Of a stretch of DNA of 37,019 nucleotides, positions 24,243 to 33,612 are shown piece after piece. The position numbers and the translations under genes were made by a program. The notes beneath the pieces are model-generated. The model had not been told where the DNA came from. It searched no databases and saw nothing but the letters and a program-made list of their open reading frames with translations. Where the stretch lies: assembly GCA_002399445.1 (NCBI GenBank), contig DHDR01000030.1, forward strand, positions 1 through 37,019, in the 5' to 3' direction. Origin of the DNA: Ruminococcaceae bacterium UBA4871. Its GTDB lineage: Bacteria > Bacillota > Clostridia > Oscillospirales > Acutalibacteraceae. Position 1 is the first letter of the stretch; each line of letters opens with the position of its first letter.

Positions 24243-24743
24243 ATGCGTTTTATCAAAAGTCTGAAATATGCCATGCGGGGCATTTTATACTGTATCAATA
24301 CGGAAAGAAATATGCGGTTTCACACGGTGGCAGCATTCTATACACTGCTTTTTTCTCCATTTTTTCATTTGGGAAGGTTAGGTTATGCGGTGCTTTTCCT
24401 GACACTTGGTTCTGTGATAGCTGCAGAGCTTTTTAACACAGTTGCAGAAACACAGTGCGATTTGAACCATGCTACTTTTAACGGGGGCATCCGCAGTGTT
24501 AAAGATATGGCTGCAGGCGGCGTGCAGATTAATGCTCTCTTTGCAGCGGGAGTCGGGGTGTGCCTTTTTGCACAGCCCGGTTATATTGCAGCCGGATGGC
24601 AATGGTTAACAGCGCGTCCGTGGACGCTGGTGCTGCTGGCTTTATCGGTGATTCTGGCAGTTTTTTATGTTGCAATGGGGCCGCTGCGGATTCGTGACCG
24701 TCTGCGTTCCCTTTGGCAGCGGAAACATCCGACAGATACTTGA
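24243..24743 (+). CDS. dgkA: Diacylglycerol/undecaprenol kinase family membrane protein (DgkA)
   Basis: The 166-residue membrane protein has four hydrophobic segments and the family motif AELFNTVAETQCDL followed by SVKDMAAGGV, which correspond to the conserved E-x3-N-[ST]-A-x-E-x2-D and KD-x-AAG-A-V elements. In Gram-positive bacteria members phosphorylate undecaprenol and/or diacylglycerol to recycle lipid carriers. It lies 49 bp after ybeY and 80 bp before era, the usual order. The C-terminal extra segment makes it a little longer than the 120-130 residues of typical members. Confidence 0.92.
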   Translation: MRFIKSLKYAMRGILYCINTERNMRFHTVAAFYTLLFSPFFHLGRLGYAVLFLTLGSVIAAELFNTVAETQCDLNHATFNGGIRSVKDMAAGGVQINALFAAGVGVCLFAQPGYIAAGWQWLTARPWTLVLLALSVILAVFYVAMGPLRIRDRLRSLWQRKHPTDT

Positions 24744-24823
24744 ACCTTGTTTTACCGGCCTGCAGAAATTACGGGATAAAGGCAGCGGGGGAACATGGTA
24801 TTTTTAAAATAATGAGGGTTTAT

Positions 24824-25747
24824 ATGCCAAACGTGAAATTGGAAGAACAATCTGCCTTTCTGGCGATTGTAGGCAGGCCGAATGTCGGGAAAAGCTCCCT
24901 GATGAATCGAATGCTTGGCCAAAAAGTGGCAATCGTGAGCAGAAAACCGCAGACCACACGCACCCGCATTATGGGCGTGCTGACGGAAGGTGCCGACCAA
25001 TTGGTCTTTTTAGATACACCCGGTCTGCTGAAGCCGCATGACCGTTTGGATGAATATATGGTAAAAAGTGTAACCTCCTCTATCGCGGGCGTGGATGCTG
25101 CCCTGCTGGTGGTGGAGGCGGGTACAGAGATTTCCGCGGCGGACCGCGATCTTATTGCAAAATTTCGGGAATTGCATTTGCCGGCGGTGCTGTGTATCAA
25201 TAAAATTGATTTACTCAAAGTCAAATCTCGGTTGGCCCCACAGATGGCAGCACTGAGCAAAGCATACGAATTTTCGGCAGTTGTTCCTGTCAGCGCGCGT
25301 ACGGGTGCGGGTGTGGAGGAACTGAAAGCAGAACTGAAGAAGCTTTCCAAGCCGGGTGGACATTTGTTTCCGGCGGATACATTGACCGACCAGCCGGAGC
25401 GTGTGCTGGCGGGTGAATTTGTGCGTGAAAAGATGCTGCGTCTGCTGAGTCAGGAAGTGCCGCATGGCATCGCCGTTGTGGTTCATCGTCTGCAGGAGCG
25501 GAAAGACAGTTCCTGTATAGATATTGAAGCAGATATTTACTGTGAGCGGGACAGCCACAAAGGAATTATTATTGGCAAAGGCGGTTCCATGCTGAAAAAG
25601 ATCGGGACACAGGCACGAATGGATTTGGAACGCTTTTACGGGATTCCTGTAAATTTACAGCTGCAGGTTGTGGCGAAACCAAACTGGAGAAACCGGGAAG
25701 CGGCTCTGCGCAGCTTTGGATTTGACGCAAAAGATTTACAAAAATAA
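24824..25747 (+). CDS. era: Ribosome-assembly GTPase Era
   Basis: Era binds the 3' end of 16S rRNA and helps 30S maturation. The 307-residue product has G1 GRPNVGKS (17-24), the TTR switch, G3 DTPG (64-67), G4 NKID (126-129), and a C-terminal KH domain with GKGGSMLKKIG. The frame runs upstream to 24713; the ATG at 24824 is preceded by GAGGG five bases away. An ATG at 24812 would add four residues. Confidence 0.97.
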   Translation: MPNVKLEEQSAFLAIVGRPNVGKSSLMNRMLGQKVAIVSRKPQTTRTRIMGVLTEGADQLVFLDTPGLLKPHDRLDEYMVKSVTSSIAGVDAALLVVEAGTEISAADRDLIAKFRELHLPAVLCINKIDLLKVKSRLAPQMAALSKAYEFSAVVPVSARTGAGVEELKAELKKLSKPGGHLFPADTLTDQPERVLAGEFVREKMLRLLSQEVPHGIAVVVHRLQERKDSSCIDIEADIYCERDSHKGIIIGKGGSMLKKIGTQARMDLERFYGIPVNLQLQVVAKPNWRNREAALRSFGFDAKDLQK

Positions 25748-25963
25748 AGAATTTTACGATTTTCAATAGTTTTAAAATCTGCAGATAACAGGACGGGCTG
25801 TTGCCGAAAAAGACTTTCTCTTACCACAAAATCAAAGAAAAGCAAGCAGAAACGTGTCGAAAATTCTTTTATTTACCACTCATAGCGGTACCGGATTGTG
25901 TGCATACTGGTAAAGAACCTTAAGTGTGTTTGAAAACCAGAGCGCACAGGAAGGAGCGTGCCG

Positions 25964-26116
25964 ATGATGGATGAAAAAACAGCTTGGTCGTATTTTGCGC
26001 AGTCAGGCAGTGTACAGGATTATCTGCAGTATGCCCAGTGCAGGGCCGAGACTAAGGCGCAGGAGGAAAGACCGGATGCAGATAAAGACAGAGGGGATTG
26101 CCATCCGGGTACGTAA
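25964..26116 (+). CDS. yqzL: YqzL-like small protein
   Basis: This 50-residue frame begins MMDEKTAWSYFAQSGSVQDY and ends at TAA 26114-26116. AAGGAG stands seven bases before the ATG, an excellent ribosome site. The W-x-x-F/Y-x-x-[ST]-G-x-[IV]-x-x-Y-L pattern is that of YqzL, a small protein located between era and recO in Bacillus. Its end overlaps the start of recO by 41 nt in another frame, so it may drive recO translation. The 216-bp gap between era and this gene shows no other gene and no convincing promoter or terminator. Function is unknown. Confidence 0.78.
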   Translation: MMDEKTAWSYFAQSGSVQDYLQYAQCRAETKAQEERPDADKDRGDCHPGT

Positions 26117-26834
26117 TGCCGGAGAAAATGATCGGCTGGTGACCTTGCTGACAAAAGATTGTGGAGTGGTACATGCTTTTGCCCGCAATAGTCGTGCTGC
26201 GAAAAGTCGGCTTGTTTCGGCAACGCAGCTTTTTTGTTACAGTCATTTGCTGCTTTACTGTGGCAGAGATAAGTACATGATTGACGATGCACAGCCAATA
26301 GAAGTTTTTTTCGCCCTTCGGCAGGATATTGGCCGTCTGGCACTGGCCCAATATTTTTGTGAATTAGCTGGTGTGCTGGCACCGCGGGAAGACAATGAAA
26401 AAGCAGCGGACTTTTTGCAGTTGCTGCTTCGTGCATTTGGCAGACTGTGCAAAGGTGACAGGCCGCTGCCAGTCATTAAAGCAGCGGGGGAAATGCGGAT
26501 GCTGAGTTTTGCCGGGTATATGCCGGACTTAATCGGCTGTGCTCAGTGCCGGAAATATGAGGACAGCGTGATGTACTTCTTCCCGCTGCAGGGGAATTTG
26601 CTGTGCGGCAGCTGCAATCAGGAACATCGGCAGCACGGCGGAATTCCCATACATATGGGTGCTTTAACGGCATTGCGGCATACGATTTATGCCGATTTGC
26701 CAAAACTTTTCTCTTTTACGCTGGGGAAGACAGGACAGCAGGAGCTTGCCCGCGTGAGTGAGTCTTACTTGCTGGCACAGGTTGACCGCAGTTTTAAAAC
26801 ACTGGATTTTTATCATTCTTTACATGAAATGTGA
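26076..26834 (+). CDS. recO: DNA repair protein RecO
   Basis: RecO loads RecA on SSB-coated DNA with RecR during recombinational repair. The 252-residue product starts MQIKTEGIAIRVRNAGENDR (OB-fold), and has a zinc-type pair CAQC...CGSC near residues 165-190, as in Gram-positive RecO. The ATG at 26076 follows AGGAGG by about nine bases; the frame is open upstream to 25971 but that part overlaps yqzL. It follows era/yqzL as in Bacillus and precedes mutS2. Confidence 0.95.
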   Translation: MQIKTEGIAIRVRNAGENDRLVTLLTKDCGVVHAFARNSRAAKSRLVSATQLFCYSHLLLYCGRDKYMIDDAQPIEVFFALRQDIGRLALAQYFCELAGVLAPREDNEKAADFLQLLLRAFGRLCKGDRPLPVIKAAGEMRMLSFAGYMPDLIGCAQCRKYEDSVMYFFPLQGNLLCGSCNQEHRQHGGIPIHMGALTALRHTIYADLPKLFSFTLGKTGQQELARVSESYLLAQVDRSFKTLDFYHSLHEM

Positions 26835-26906
26835 GAGCAGAGAATCTGCCTTGCTGTATTTGAGGAATCAGATTATTTAGAGAAGAGAATCAAAAAAGAG
26901 GGAAAT

Positions 26907-29285
26907 ATGGATCAAAGAACAGAACACCATCTCCACGCATTGGAGCTGGATAAGATTTTAAAGCTGCTGTCACAGGAAACGGCCAGTGATGCAGCCGCAA
27001 GAATGGCAGAGGAACTGCGCCCTGCAGATGATTTGGAGGATGTCCAGAATCTGCTGCAGGAAACGTGGGATGCCTATAGGCTGATAGCAAAATTCGGTTC
27101 TCCATCTTTTGGAGGCCTGCAGGATGTTACCAACCCGCTGCGCCGTGCGGAATCCGGCGGTGTACTTAATATGGGAGAGCTGCTGCGGGTGGCAGGTGTG
27201 CTGCGCTGTCTGCGGGCGGTGACAGACTGGCGCAGTAAAAGCGCCGGTCTCAAGACGGTGCTGGACGACCGATTTGACCGGATTGTTACGAATAAATATC
27301 TGGAAGAGAAAATTTTCGATTCTATTGATTCCGAAGAGGAAATGAACGACAACGCTTCTCCTGCATTGGCGTCCATCCGCAGGAAAATTCGGTCGGCTTC
27401 GATGCGTGCACGGGAAAAGCTGGATACAATGGTGCACTCCGGCTATTATCAAAAATTTTTGCAGGATCCGATTATTACGCAGCGGGACGGGCGTTTCGTT
27501 GTACCGGTGAAGGCGGAATATCGGAGTGAAGTGCCCGGTCTGGTGCATGATTCTTCCGGAAGCGGCGCGACTGTTTTTGTTGAACCAATGGCTGCTGTCG
27601 AGGCAAACAATGAAGTGCGTGTCCTGCAGAATCAGGAAAAGAATGAGATTGACCGAATTCTGCAGGAACTTTCTGCAGAAACGGGAACTTTTGCAAGCAG
27701 TATTATCAACAGCTGTACGGTAACTGCTGAGCTTGATTTGATTTTTGCAAAGGCAAACCTTGGCTATAAAATGAAAGCGACTTTGCCGCAGATGAATGAT
27801 CGCGGGAAAATTGATCTGAAACGCGCGCGTCATCCGTTAATTGACCGGAAAAAAGTGGTGCCGGTTGATGTGCGGCTGGGAACTGATTTTGATACCCTTG
27901 TCATAACCGGCCCGAATACCGGCGGAAAAACGGTCACACTTAAAACAATTGGTTTGCTTACGTTAATGGCAGAATGTGGGCTGTTGGTTCCGGTTTCTGA
28001 TAACAGCAGCCTTTCTGTTTTTCACCATGTTCTTGCGGATATCGGTGACGAACAGTCCATTGAACAGAACCTTTCCACTTTTTCCGCACATATGACAAAT
28101 ATCGTCCGAATTTTGAAGCAGGCTGATGAAAAAAGTCTTGTGCTGCTGGATGAGCTGGGCGCCGGAACAGATCCGGTGGAAGGTGCGGCGTTAGCAACAT
28201 CTATTTTGGAACAATTGCGGCAGCAGGGTGCACGCATTGCGGCAACTACCCATTATGCGGAATTGAAAGCCTATGCGTTGGATACGTCGGGTGTGGAGAA
28301 TGGCTCCTGTGAATTTGATGTGGCAACTTTACAGCCGACTTATCGCTTGCTTATCGGTGTGCCGGGCCGCAGCAACGCGTTTGCCATTTCCCGTCGATTG
28401 GGGATGGAGGAGTCCGTTGTCAAATATGCGGAGTCGTTGGTTTCCAATGAAAATTCACGATTTGAAAATGTTGTGGGTCAACTGGAGGAAAGCCGCCGCG
28501 CGCTGGAAGATGAGCGGGAGGATGCCCGCCGCAGTCAGGCAGAGGCACGGCGTGTTTTGGAAGATGCCCGCAGACAACAAGAGGAAATTCAGCGGAATAC
28601 CCGGAAAGAGATGGAGAATGCACGTGAACAGGCAAGTCTGCTGGTTTCACGCACACGCGGGCAGGCAGATTTACTGCTGAATGAGCTGGAGGAACTGAAA
28701 AAACAGAAAAACAAGCAGTTGACGGCAGAACAAAAAGCAAAGCTCAAGGCCGGACTTCGCCAATTGGAAAACACAGCAGATCCCGTTAACAGACGCCGGA
28801 ACAATGCCGGTTACCGTTTGCCGCGCGCCCTGCGTGTAGGAGACACCGTTAAAATGGTAGACCTTGACAAACCGGCTGTTATTTTGGGACTGGATGCAGA
28901 TGAAAAACATGCGCTGGTGCAGGCGGGTGTCATGAAAACCCGCACGGAAATTTCCAATTTGCAGCTTATTACAACGGCCGAAAAACAAAAGGCACAACGC
29001 CGCCGCACGCGTACTGTCACACGGCAGTTTTCAAATGCGGCTGCTTCTGCAGAATTAGATCTCCGCGGTCAGACATCGGATGAGGCATTGGCCAATGTAG
29101 ATTTATTTTTGGACCATGCAGTGCGCAGCAACTTAACACAGGTAACAATTATTCATGGGAAAGGGACAGGTGTTTTGCGCAAAGCAGTGCAGGAACATCT
29201 CAAGCATCATCCCAGTGTGAAAAGTTATCGTTTGGGCACTTATGGCGAAGGCGAAAGCGGCGTGACAATTGCAGAATTGAAATAA
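26907..29285 (+). CDS. mutS2: MutS2 (recombination/ribosome-rescue ATPase with Smr domain)
   Basis: The 792-residue product has the MutS core and ATPase domain with Walker A GPNTGGKTVTLK (near 335-346), Walker B DELGAGTDP (near 413) and a following coiled coil (about residues 515-625), then a C-terminal Smr nuclease domain LDLRGQTSDEA...IIHGKGTGVLR (about 715-792). It lacks the mismatch-binding domain of MutS1. MutS2 suppresses recombination and, in Bacillus, acts on collided ribosomes. The gene is preceded by GGGAAAT and lies 72 bp after recO. Confidence 0.97.
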   Translation: MDQRTEHHLHALELDKILKLLSQETASDAAARMAEELRPADDLEDVQNLLQETWDAYRLIAKFGSPSFGGLQDVTNPLRRAESGGVLNMGELLRVAGVLRCLRAVTDWRSKSAGLKTVLDDRFDRIVTNKYLEEKIFDSIDSEEEMNDNASPALASIRRKIRSASMRAREKLDTMVHSGYYQKFLQDPIITQRDGRFVVPVKAEYRSEVPGLVHDSSGSGATVFVEPMAAVEANNEVRVLQNQEKNEIDRILQELSAETGTFASSIINSCTVTAELDLIFAKANLGYKMKATLPQMNDRGKIDLKRARHPLIDRKKVVPVDVRLGTDFDTLVITGPNTGGKTVTLKTIGLLTLMAECGLLVPVSDNSSLSVFHHVLADIGDEQSIEQNLSTFSAHMTNIVRILKQADEKSLVLLDELGAGTDPVEGAALATSILEQLRQQGARIAATTHYAELKAYALDTSGVENGSCEFDVATLQPTYRLLIGVPGRSNAFAISRRLGMEESVVKYAESLVSNENSRFENVVGQLEESRRALEDEREDARRSQAEARRVLEDARRQQEEIQRNTRKEMENAREQASLLVSRTRGQADLLLNELEELKKQKNKQLTAEQKAKLKAGLRQLENTADPVNRRRNNAGYRLPRALRVGDTVKMVDLDKPAVILGLDADEKHALVQAGVMKTRTEISNLQLITTAEKQKAQRRRTRTVTRQFSNAAASAELDLRGQTSDEALANVDLFLDHAVRSNLTQVTIIHGKGTGVLRKAVQEHLKHHPSVKSYRLGTYGEGESGVTIAELK

Positions 29286-29308
29286 AACTTAATGATAAGA
29301 ATGTATAG

Positions 29309-29350
29309 AAGGGACTGCTTTGATTTTTGAGGTGGGTCCCTTTCTTTTTT
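29309..29350 (+). terminator. mutS2 terminator
   Basis: AAGGGAC (29309-29315) pairs with GTCCCTT (29336-29342), followed by CTTTTTT. The loop is long (20 bases). Confidence 0.75.
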
Positions 29351-29369
29351 ATGAGCGAAAAGCATTTTG

Positions 29370-29386
29370 CCATTTTTTTAAAATGG
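29370..29386. promoter_or_regulatory. Inverted repeat in a possible promoter of the AT-rich island
   Basis: CCATTTT and AAAATGG flank three bases. The repeat lies between a TTGCCA (29367-29372) and a TATACT (29392-29397). The implied spacer is 19 bp, so the promoter is weak. Confidence 0.35.
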
Positions 29387-29456
29387 TATGTTATACTGAA
29401 TCAAAGAAAAAAAACATTTGTGACAGTAAATGCTTGTTTGAGAAAGGGGAATCTTA

Positions 29457-29692
29457 ATGGAAAGAGAGCATATTTTTATACCGTTTTGGGTGTAGATGAG
29501 GGCATAAGAAGATGCCGCCTTCATAACCGTTTCGTTTTTCAATTAAAAGGGGACTTTCTTGTGCTCCCGCACAGAAACAATGGACGGATTTATAGAATAG
29601 AAAATAATACTTACGATATAACAATGAATATATATAAATTTGTTTTTCATGAGAATAAGCCCTATTTTTGTGAAATAACGATTTTAAATTGA
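29457..29692 (+). pseudogene. Probable frameshifted small gene in AT-rich island
   Basis: AGAAAGGGG followed after seven bases by ATG at 29457 looks like a real start, but this frame stops after 12 codons (TAG). A long frame shifted by -1 runs on from the T5 run at 29473-29477 to the TAA at 29692, encoding YTVLGVDEGIRRCRLHNRF and a further ~50 residues. One extra T in that run would yield an intact protein of about 78 residues. This is either a broken gene, a base-call error, or less likely recoded. The surroundings (29286-29902) are visibly richer in A+T than the flanks; 29693-29836 shows nothing else. I do not recognise the protein. Confidence 0.45.
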
Positions 29693-29836
29693 ATATTCGT
29701 ATATTTTATAAGGAATATGAACAGAAAATTTTTAAAAACTATAAATCTTTCTCTACTTATGAAAATTAGAAGAGTTATATAAAATTCGATTTATCCAATA
29801 AATTTAAATAAATTAAACTTTTTTCTCAGCAGCCTC

Positions 29837-29865
29837 TTGCTATTCACAGCCCTACAGACTATAAT
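29837..29865 (+). promoter_or_regulatory. Promoter of the CPBP protease-tadA unit
   Basis: TTGCTA (29837-29842) and TATAAT (29860-29865) are spaced by 17 bp, about 38 bp before the ATG at 29903. Confidence 0.78.
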
Positions 29866-29902
29866 AGCATCAGGTAGCAGATAAAAGTGGAAAGAGGGAA
29901 AA

Positions 29903-30919
29903 ATGATAGTTTCTAACTTGACCACGCAAAACAGTCTGCAGCTTCAGCAGTGTGCCAGAGAAGAACGGAAGGGTGCCCGGCGCAGTGTCAATTTTGCCGG
30001 CGGTTTGGTCTTTGCTTCTATTGCGCTGATGTATGGAATTCAGATTGTTCTGAATCTTGTGCTTCAGCTCAACGGCGCTCTCGGCGGCAGCAACAGTATA
30101 CTGCTGGAATATCTTTCATCTTGTATCAGCTACCTGTTTCTTGCATTGATTCCTATTGCTTATGCACTGGCAGGACGGGAACCAGCCGACCAGCTTCTTC
30201 CGTTTCAAAAGCCGCAGACGGTTGGATTAACAAATGGCGATCTGCTTTTGCTGGGTGCGGTTGGGATGGCACTCACGTTGGCAAGCAATTATCCGACCGA
30301 GTTGGTGCGGATGCTGCAGCAGGCTTTTGGATTTTCCGGAAATATTCCGGATATGCCGCTTAACCACTCCATTGGTACGCAGGTGTTCTACCTGATTTAT
30401 GGAACGGTGATTCCGCCGTTGGTGGAGGAAATCCTTTTTCGGGGTGTGGTCATCGGGTGCCTGCAGCGGTGGGGTGACTGGTTTGCCATTGTGACTTCCG
30501 CTTTGCTGTTTGGCCTGTATCATGGCAATGTCGGGCAGTTCGTTTTTGCCACTTTAGTAGGGCTCATTTTCGGGTACCTGCGTATTCGGACGCAAAGCCT
30601 GCTGCCGGGTATGGTGTTGCACATGCTTAACAATGGTTTTGCAACATTGGGGACGGTGATTACGCAGAACTTCGGTTCTCATGTATCCAATATTTACTTT
30701 TTGACGTACTTTACCGTGTTTTATGGGGCAGCAGCATTGTTGATTGTGTTCCGGCTGTTTACAAAAGGGACAAAATCTTTTGCAAACTTAAAAATCCCGT
30801 ATCGCCGTATGGCATCTACTTTAGCGGCTCGTGTGCGCGGTTTGGTTACTTCTTTCGGTGGAATTGCGATGCTGGCATATGGGGCGATACTCAGCGTGAT
30901 TGTGTTGGTGCGGTCATGA
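29903..30919 (+). CDS. CPBP-family intramembrane glutamic endopeptidase
   Basis: The 338-residue polytopic membrane protein has the CPBP (Abi/Rce1-like) motifs: EEILFRG near residues 175-181, FGLYHGN near 210, and LHMLNNG near 243. Members cleave near prenyl-like or leader-peptide sites and occur in bacteriocin and other settings, but the substrate here is unknown. AAAGAGGGAAAA precedes the ATG. It ends in an ATGA overlap with tadA, so the two are cotranscribed although no functional link is obvious. Confidence 0.9.
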   Translation: MIVSNLTTQNSLQLQQCAREERKGARRSVNFAGGLVFASIALMYGIQIVLNLVLQLNGALGGSNSILLEYLSSCISYLFLALIPIAYALAGREPADQLLPFQKPQTVGLTNGDLLLLGAVGMALTLASNYPTELVRMLQQAFGFSGNIPDMPLNHSIGTQVFYLIYGTVIPPLVEEILFRGVVIGCLQRWGDWFAIVTSALLFGLYHGNVGQFVFATLVGLIFGYLRIRTQSLLPGMVLHMLNNGFATLGTVITQNFGSHVSNIYFLTYFTVFYGAAALLIVFRLFTKGTKSFANLKIPYRRMASTLAARVRGLVTSFGGIAMLAYGAILSVIVLVRS

Positions 30920-31380
30920 CGGATGAGCAGTGTATGGGCAGAGCGCTGGAGCTGGCACGGCAAGCCGCCGCGGAAGGCGAGGTCCCAATTGGTGCGGTCC
31001 TCACGAAAGAGGGCAGAATTATTGCAGAGGGACACAACCGCCGGGAAACCGGAAAAAATGCCCTTTGCCATGCGGAACTGGAAGCAATCAGCGAAGGATG
31101 CCGCGTGCTTGGAGGGTGGCGGCTCTGGCAGTGTACTTTATATGTAACATTAGAGCCGTGCCCGATGTGCGCAGGTGCTATTCTCAATGCAAGAATTCCA
31201 CGGGTGGTTTTTGGAGCAAAAGATCCGAAGGCCGGTTCCTGTGGTTCTGTTATCAATTTGTTTAATTTTCCATTTAATCATCACCCCCAAATTGAACAGG
31301 GGCTGATGCAGGAAGAGTGCGCAGCGGTTTTGCAGGAATTTTTCCGGCAGCTCCGTCAGCGGAGGAAAACACAAAAATGA
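30916..31380 (+). CDS. tadA: tRNA adenosine(34) deaminase TadA
   Basis: TadA converts the wobble adenosine of tRNA-Arg(ACG) to inosine. The 154-residue product has the zinc-deaminase signatures H52-A-E54 (in CHAELEAI) and PCPMC (C82, C85). The ATG overlaps the stop of the CPBP gene by four bases. Guanine or cytosine deaminase relatives share these motifs, but the length and ARIPRVVFGAKDPKAG segment point to TadA. Confidence 0.95.
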   Translation: MTDEQCMGRALELARQAAAEGEVPIGAVLTKEGRIIAEGHNRRETGKNALCHAELEAISEGCRVLGGWRLWQCTLYVTLEPCPMCAGAILNARIPRVVFGAKDPKAGSCGSVINLFNFPFNHHPQIEQGLMQEECAAVLQEFFRQLRQRRKTQK

Positions 31381-31423
31381 GAATTTAACCATTTAAAATG
31401 ACTGCAAACGGAGGGATGTTGTT

Positions 31424-33601
31424 ATGAAGAAAATCAATCGAAAGAGTTTAGTTGCTTTTACCGCAGCAGTCGTTTTCATATCTTCATTCCTCACTTTTCC
31501 GGCTTCGGCAGCGGATATTTCCGGAAAAGCTCCTGAAAAAGTTGCACAGCTGCAAACCAGTAACGGTAATGTTTCACTGAAGGTGAATCATGCGGATTTA
31601 GAGGCACAGCGTTCATCGCTGCGGCGTTCCGCAGCAGTGCTGCCTGCAAAATTCGATTTGCGCAGTGATAACGGGACGGCTCGTGTTACCAATGTGAAGT
31701 CACAGGGTGCAAATGGGACCTGCTGGGCTTTCGGAGCAATTTCATCCGCCGAATCCAGTTTATTAACGCATATGGCTGCGAATGGCACGCGTTTTTCAAC
31801 GGCAGCGCAGGCGGGCAGAACAGTTGACCTTTCTGAACGTCAGCTTGTTTGGTTTGCTTTTAATGGCAGAAATAACGGGGATGTCAGCCAATTTGCGGGC
31901 AATGACACGTTTTCCACCACCCGCACACCTGCTTCTGCAGGCGGTTCCCGCTTTATTTCTGTTCCAACACTGGCCCGCTGGTACGGCTGTGCTGATGAAA
32001 AAGATCTTCCCTATCAGACAGACTCGAATGGCCTGTTAGCGTATGGAGCCAATCCTTCTCTGCAGACAGTTTCGCGTGCGCATTTAGAAAATGCAGTCTA
32101 TTTACCAGAACCTGTGCAGGATGGAGTTATTGATACAGCGGCTCTCACGGCTATCAAAAACGCTGTGAAAGAAGACGGCGCGGTCAGTGCAGGTTATTAT
32201 TCCCCCGTCAGTTCGACTGAAAATGCACGGTTTTTTAACAGTGCCACCAGTGCGTATTATTCTTTCGGACATTTCGATTCCAACCATGAAATCACAATTG
32301 TGGGGTGGGATGATCATTACTCCCGCAGAAATTTCAATGCTGGATGCCGTCCGCCGAAAGATGGGGCGTGGATTGTCAAAAACAGCTGGGGGACCGGATC
32401 CTCAAGCAGAGTCGGAGCGGACGGATATTTTTATCTTTCCTATTATGACCTTTCGTTTGATGAACCGACTTCCTTTGAAATGGAACCTATCACGTACAGT
32501 CCTTCTAATACTTCTCATGAGTATCATGACATTTACCAATATGACGGTGTGGGATTGGGCGGAGGCTGGTACACAATGAACCAGCCTGCAAGTTTTGCCA
32601 ATGTCTTTACTGCGCGCAGCAACAGTACTCTGAAAGCTGTTTCTGCTTATACAATCAGCGGAGGAAGCAAAGTTACCATTGATGTTTATAAGAATCCGGA
32701 ATCGGGAAATCCAACCAGCGGTTCCCATGTTGCGTCCCTGACGCGGTATTTTGACAATGCCGGTTACTATACGGTCGATCTTGGAAATCAGGCGTGCGAT
32801 TTACCGAAAGGCAGCACTTTTGCAGTTGTTGAGACGTCCTCTTTCGTACGCAATGGTTCGCAGCGGTATGCCATGCTGTATGAGACGGGACAAAGAGCCG
32901 GTACAGCCAGTGTGAATGTTTCCTGCAGTGCCGGCCAGAGTTATATGTCTGTGCGCAATGGTTCGTGGATGGATATGGCAGGGGAACAGTCGTTTAATGG
33001 AGACGGCAGTACGGTTGGCAATGCGACCATCAAAGCATTCACTGTCCAAAACAACAGCGTAGCTCCTGAAACCTTTCAAGGCGTTCGTGCAACGAAACAA
33101 CTGGCCATTGGCAGCTGCTATGTCTTTAATGTCAAGAGTCAGTCGGTCCCTGTTTTCACAAGCAGCAATCAAAAAGCAGCACAGGTACGCATGATAAAAC
33201 GTGATGCAGCGACTGGTGTTGCGGAAGTTGAAGTTTATGGACTTGGCGGTGCAGGACAAAATGTGGATATCAGCATGACAGCAGATGGGGAAACGACGCA
33301 GCTGTGTACAGTTTCTCTCATAAATCCACCATTTGTCAGTGATACGACGGTTAATTTCGTAAAAAAAGTCGGCAACACGTATTGTTACCAAATCGTTCCC
33401 CGTGACAGCAGTAAGACACCTACCAGTAATTCCGGGAACAGTACTATTTTAGATATTAACGCTGCAGGAAAGAAACGTCAGGCAGACGGGACAACCGCTT
33501 ATTATTTCAAATTTGTTTGTAAAACACCCGGGTGCGCAGGTGTTTATGTAACAGTCGACGGGCAGGCTTACCGTGTGTTCTATTGTAATGTGACAGCGTA
33601 A
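31424..33601 (+). CDS. Secreted papain-like (C1A) cysteine protease with lectin-like domain, copy 1
   Basis: The 725-residue product has a signal peptide (MKKINRKSLVAFTAAVVFIS then SSFLTFPASA, cleavage likely before ADIS), a short pro-region and a C1 peptidase domain. The active site is readable: Q94 and C100 in VKSQGANGTCWAFGA, the His in NHEITIVGWDDHYS near 286, and the Asn in WIVKNSWG near 317. After the protease follows a beta-rich region (about 350-550) like the lectin-like domains found behind clostridial C1 proteases, and a beta-type C-terminal region. There is no LPxTG or membrane anchor, so it is probably released. GGAGGG precedes the ATG. Its paralogue follows at once. Confidence 0.92.
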   Translation: MKKINRKSLVAFTAAVVFISSFLTFPASAADISGKAPEKVAQLQTSNGNVSLKVNHADLEAQRSSLRRSAAVLPAKFDLRSDNGTARVTNVKSQGANGTCWAFGAISSAESSLLTHMAANGTRFSTAAQAGRTVDLSERQLVWFAFNGRNNGDVSQFAGNDTFSTTRTPASAGGSRFISVPTLARWYGCADEKDLPYQTDSNGLLAYGANPSLQTVSRAHLENAVYLPEPVQDGVIDTAALTAIKNAVKEDGAVSAGYYSPVSSTENARFFNSATSAYYSFGHFDSNHEITIVGWDDHYSRRNFNAGCRPPKDGAWIVKNSWGTGSSSRVGADGYFYLSYYDLSFDEPTSFEMEPITYSPSNTSHEYHDIYQYDGVGLGGGWYTMNQPASFANVFTARSNSTLKAVSAYTISGGSKVTIDVYKNPESGNPTSGSHVASLTRYFDNAGYYTVDLGNQACDLPKGSTFAVVETSSFVRNGSQRYAMLYETGQRAGTASVNVSCSAGQSYMSVRNGSWMDMAGEQSFNGDGSTVGNATIKAFTVQNNSVAPETFQGVRATKQLAIGSCYVFNVKSQSVPVFTSSNQKAAQVRMIKRDAATGVAEVEVYGLGGAGQNVDISMTADGETTQLCTVSLINPPFVSDTTVNFVKKVGNTYCYQIVPRDSSKTPTSNSGNSTILDINAAGKKRQADGTTAYYFKFVCKTPGCAGVYVTVDGQAYRVFYCNVTA

Positions 33602-33612
33602 TCTTGGATATG

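Noticed and set aside
29472..29480. Programmed -1 frameshift in the small AT-rich gene
   Set aside because: The T5 run is not in the frame needed for a standard slippery heptamer; an indel or base-call error is simpler.
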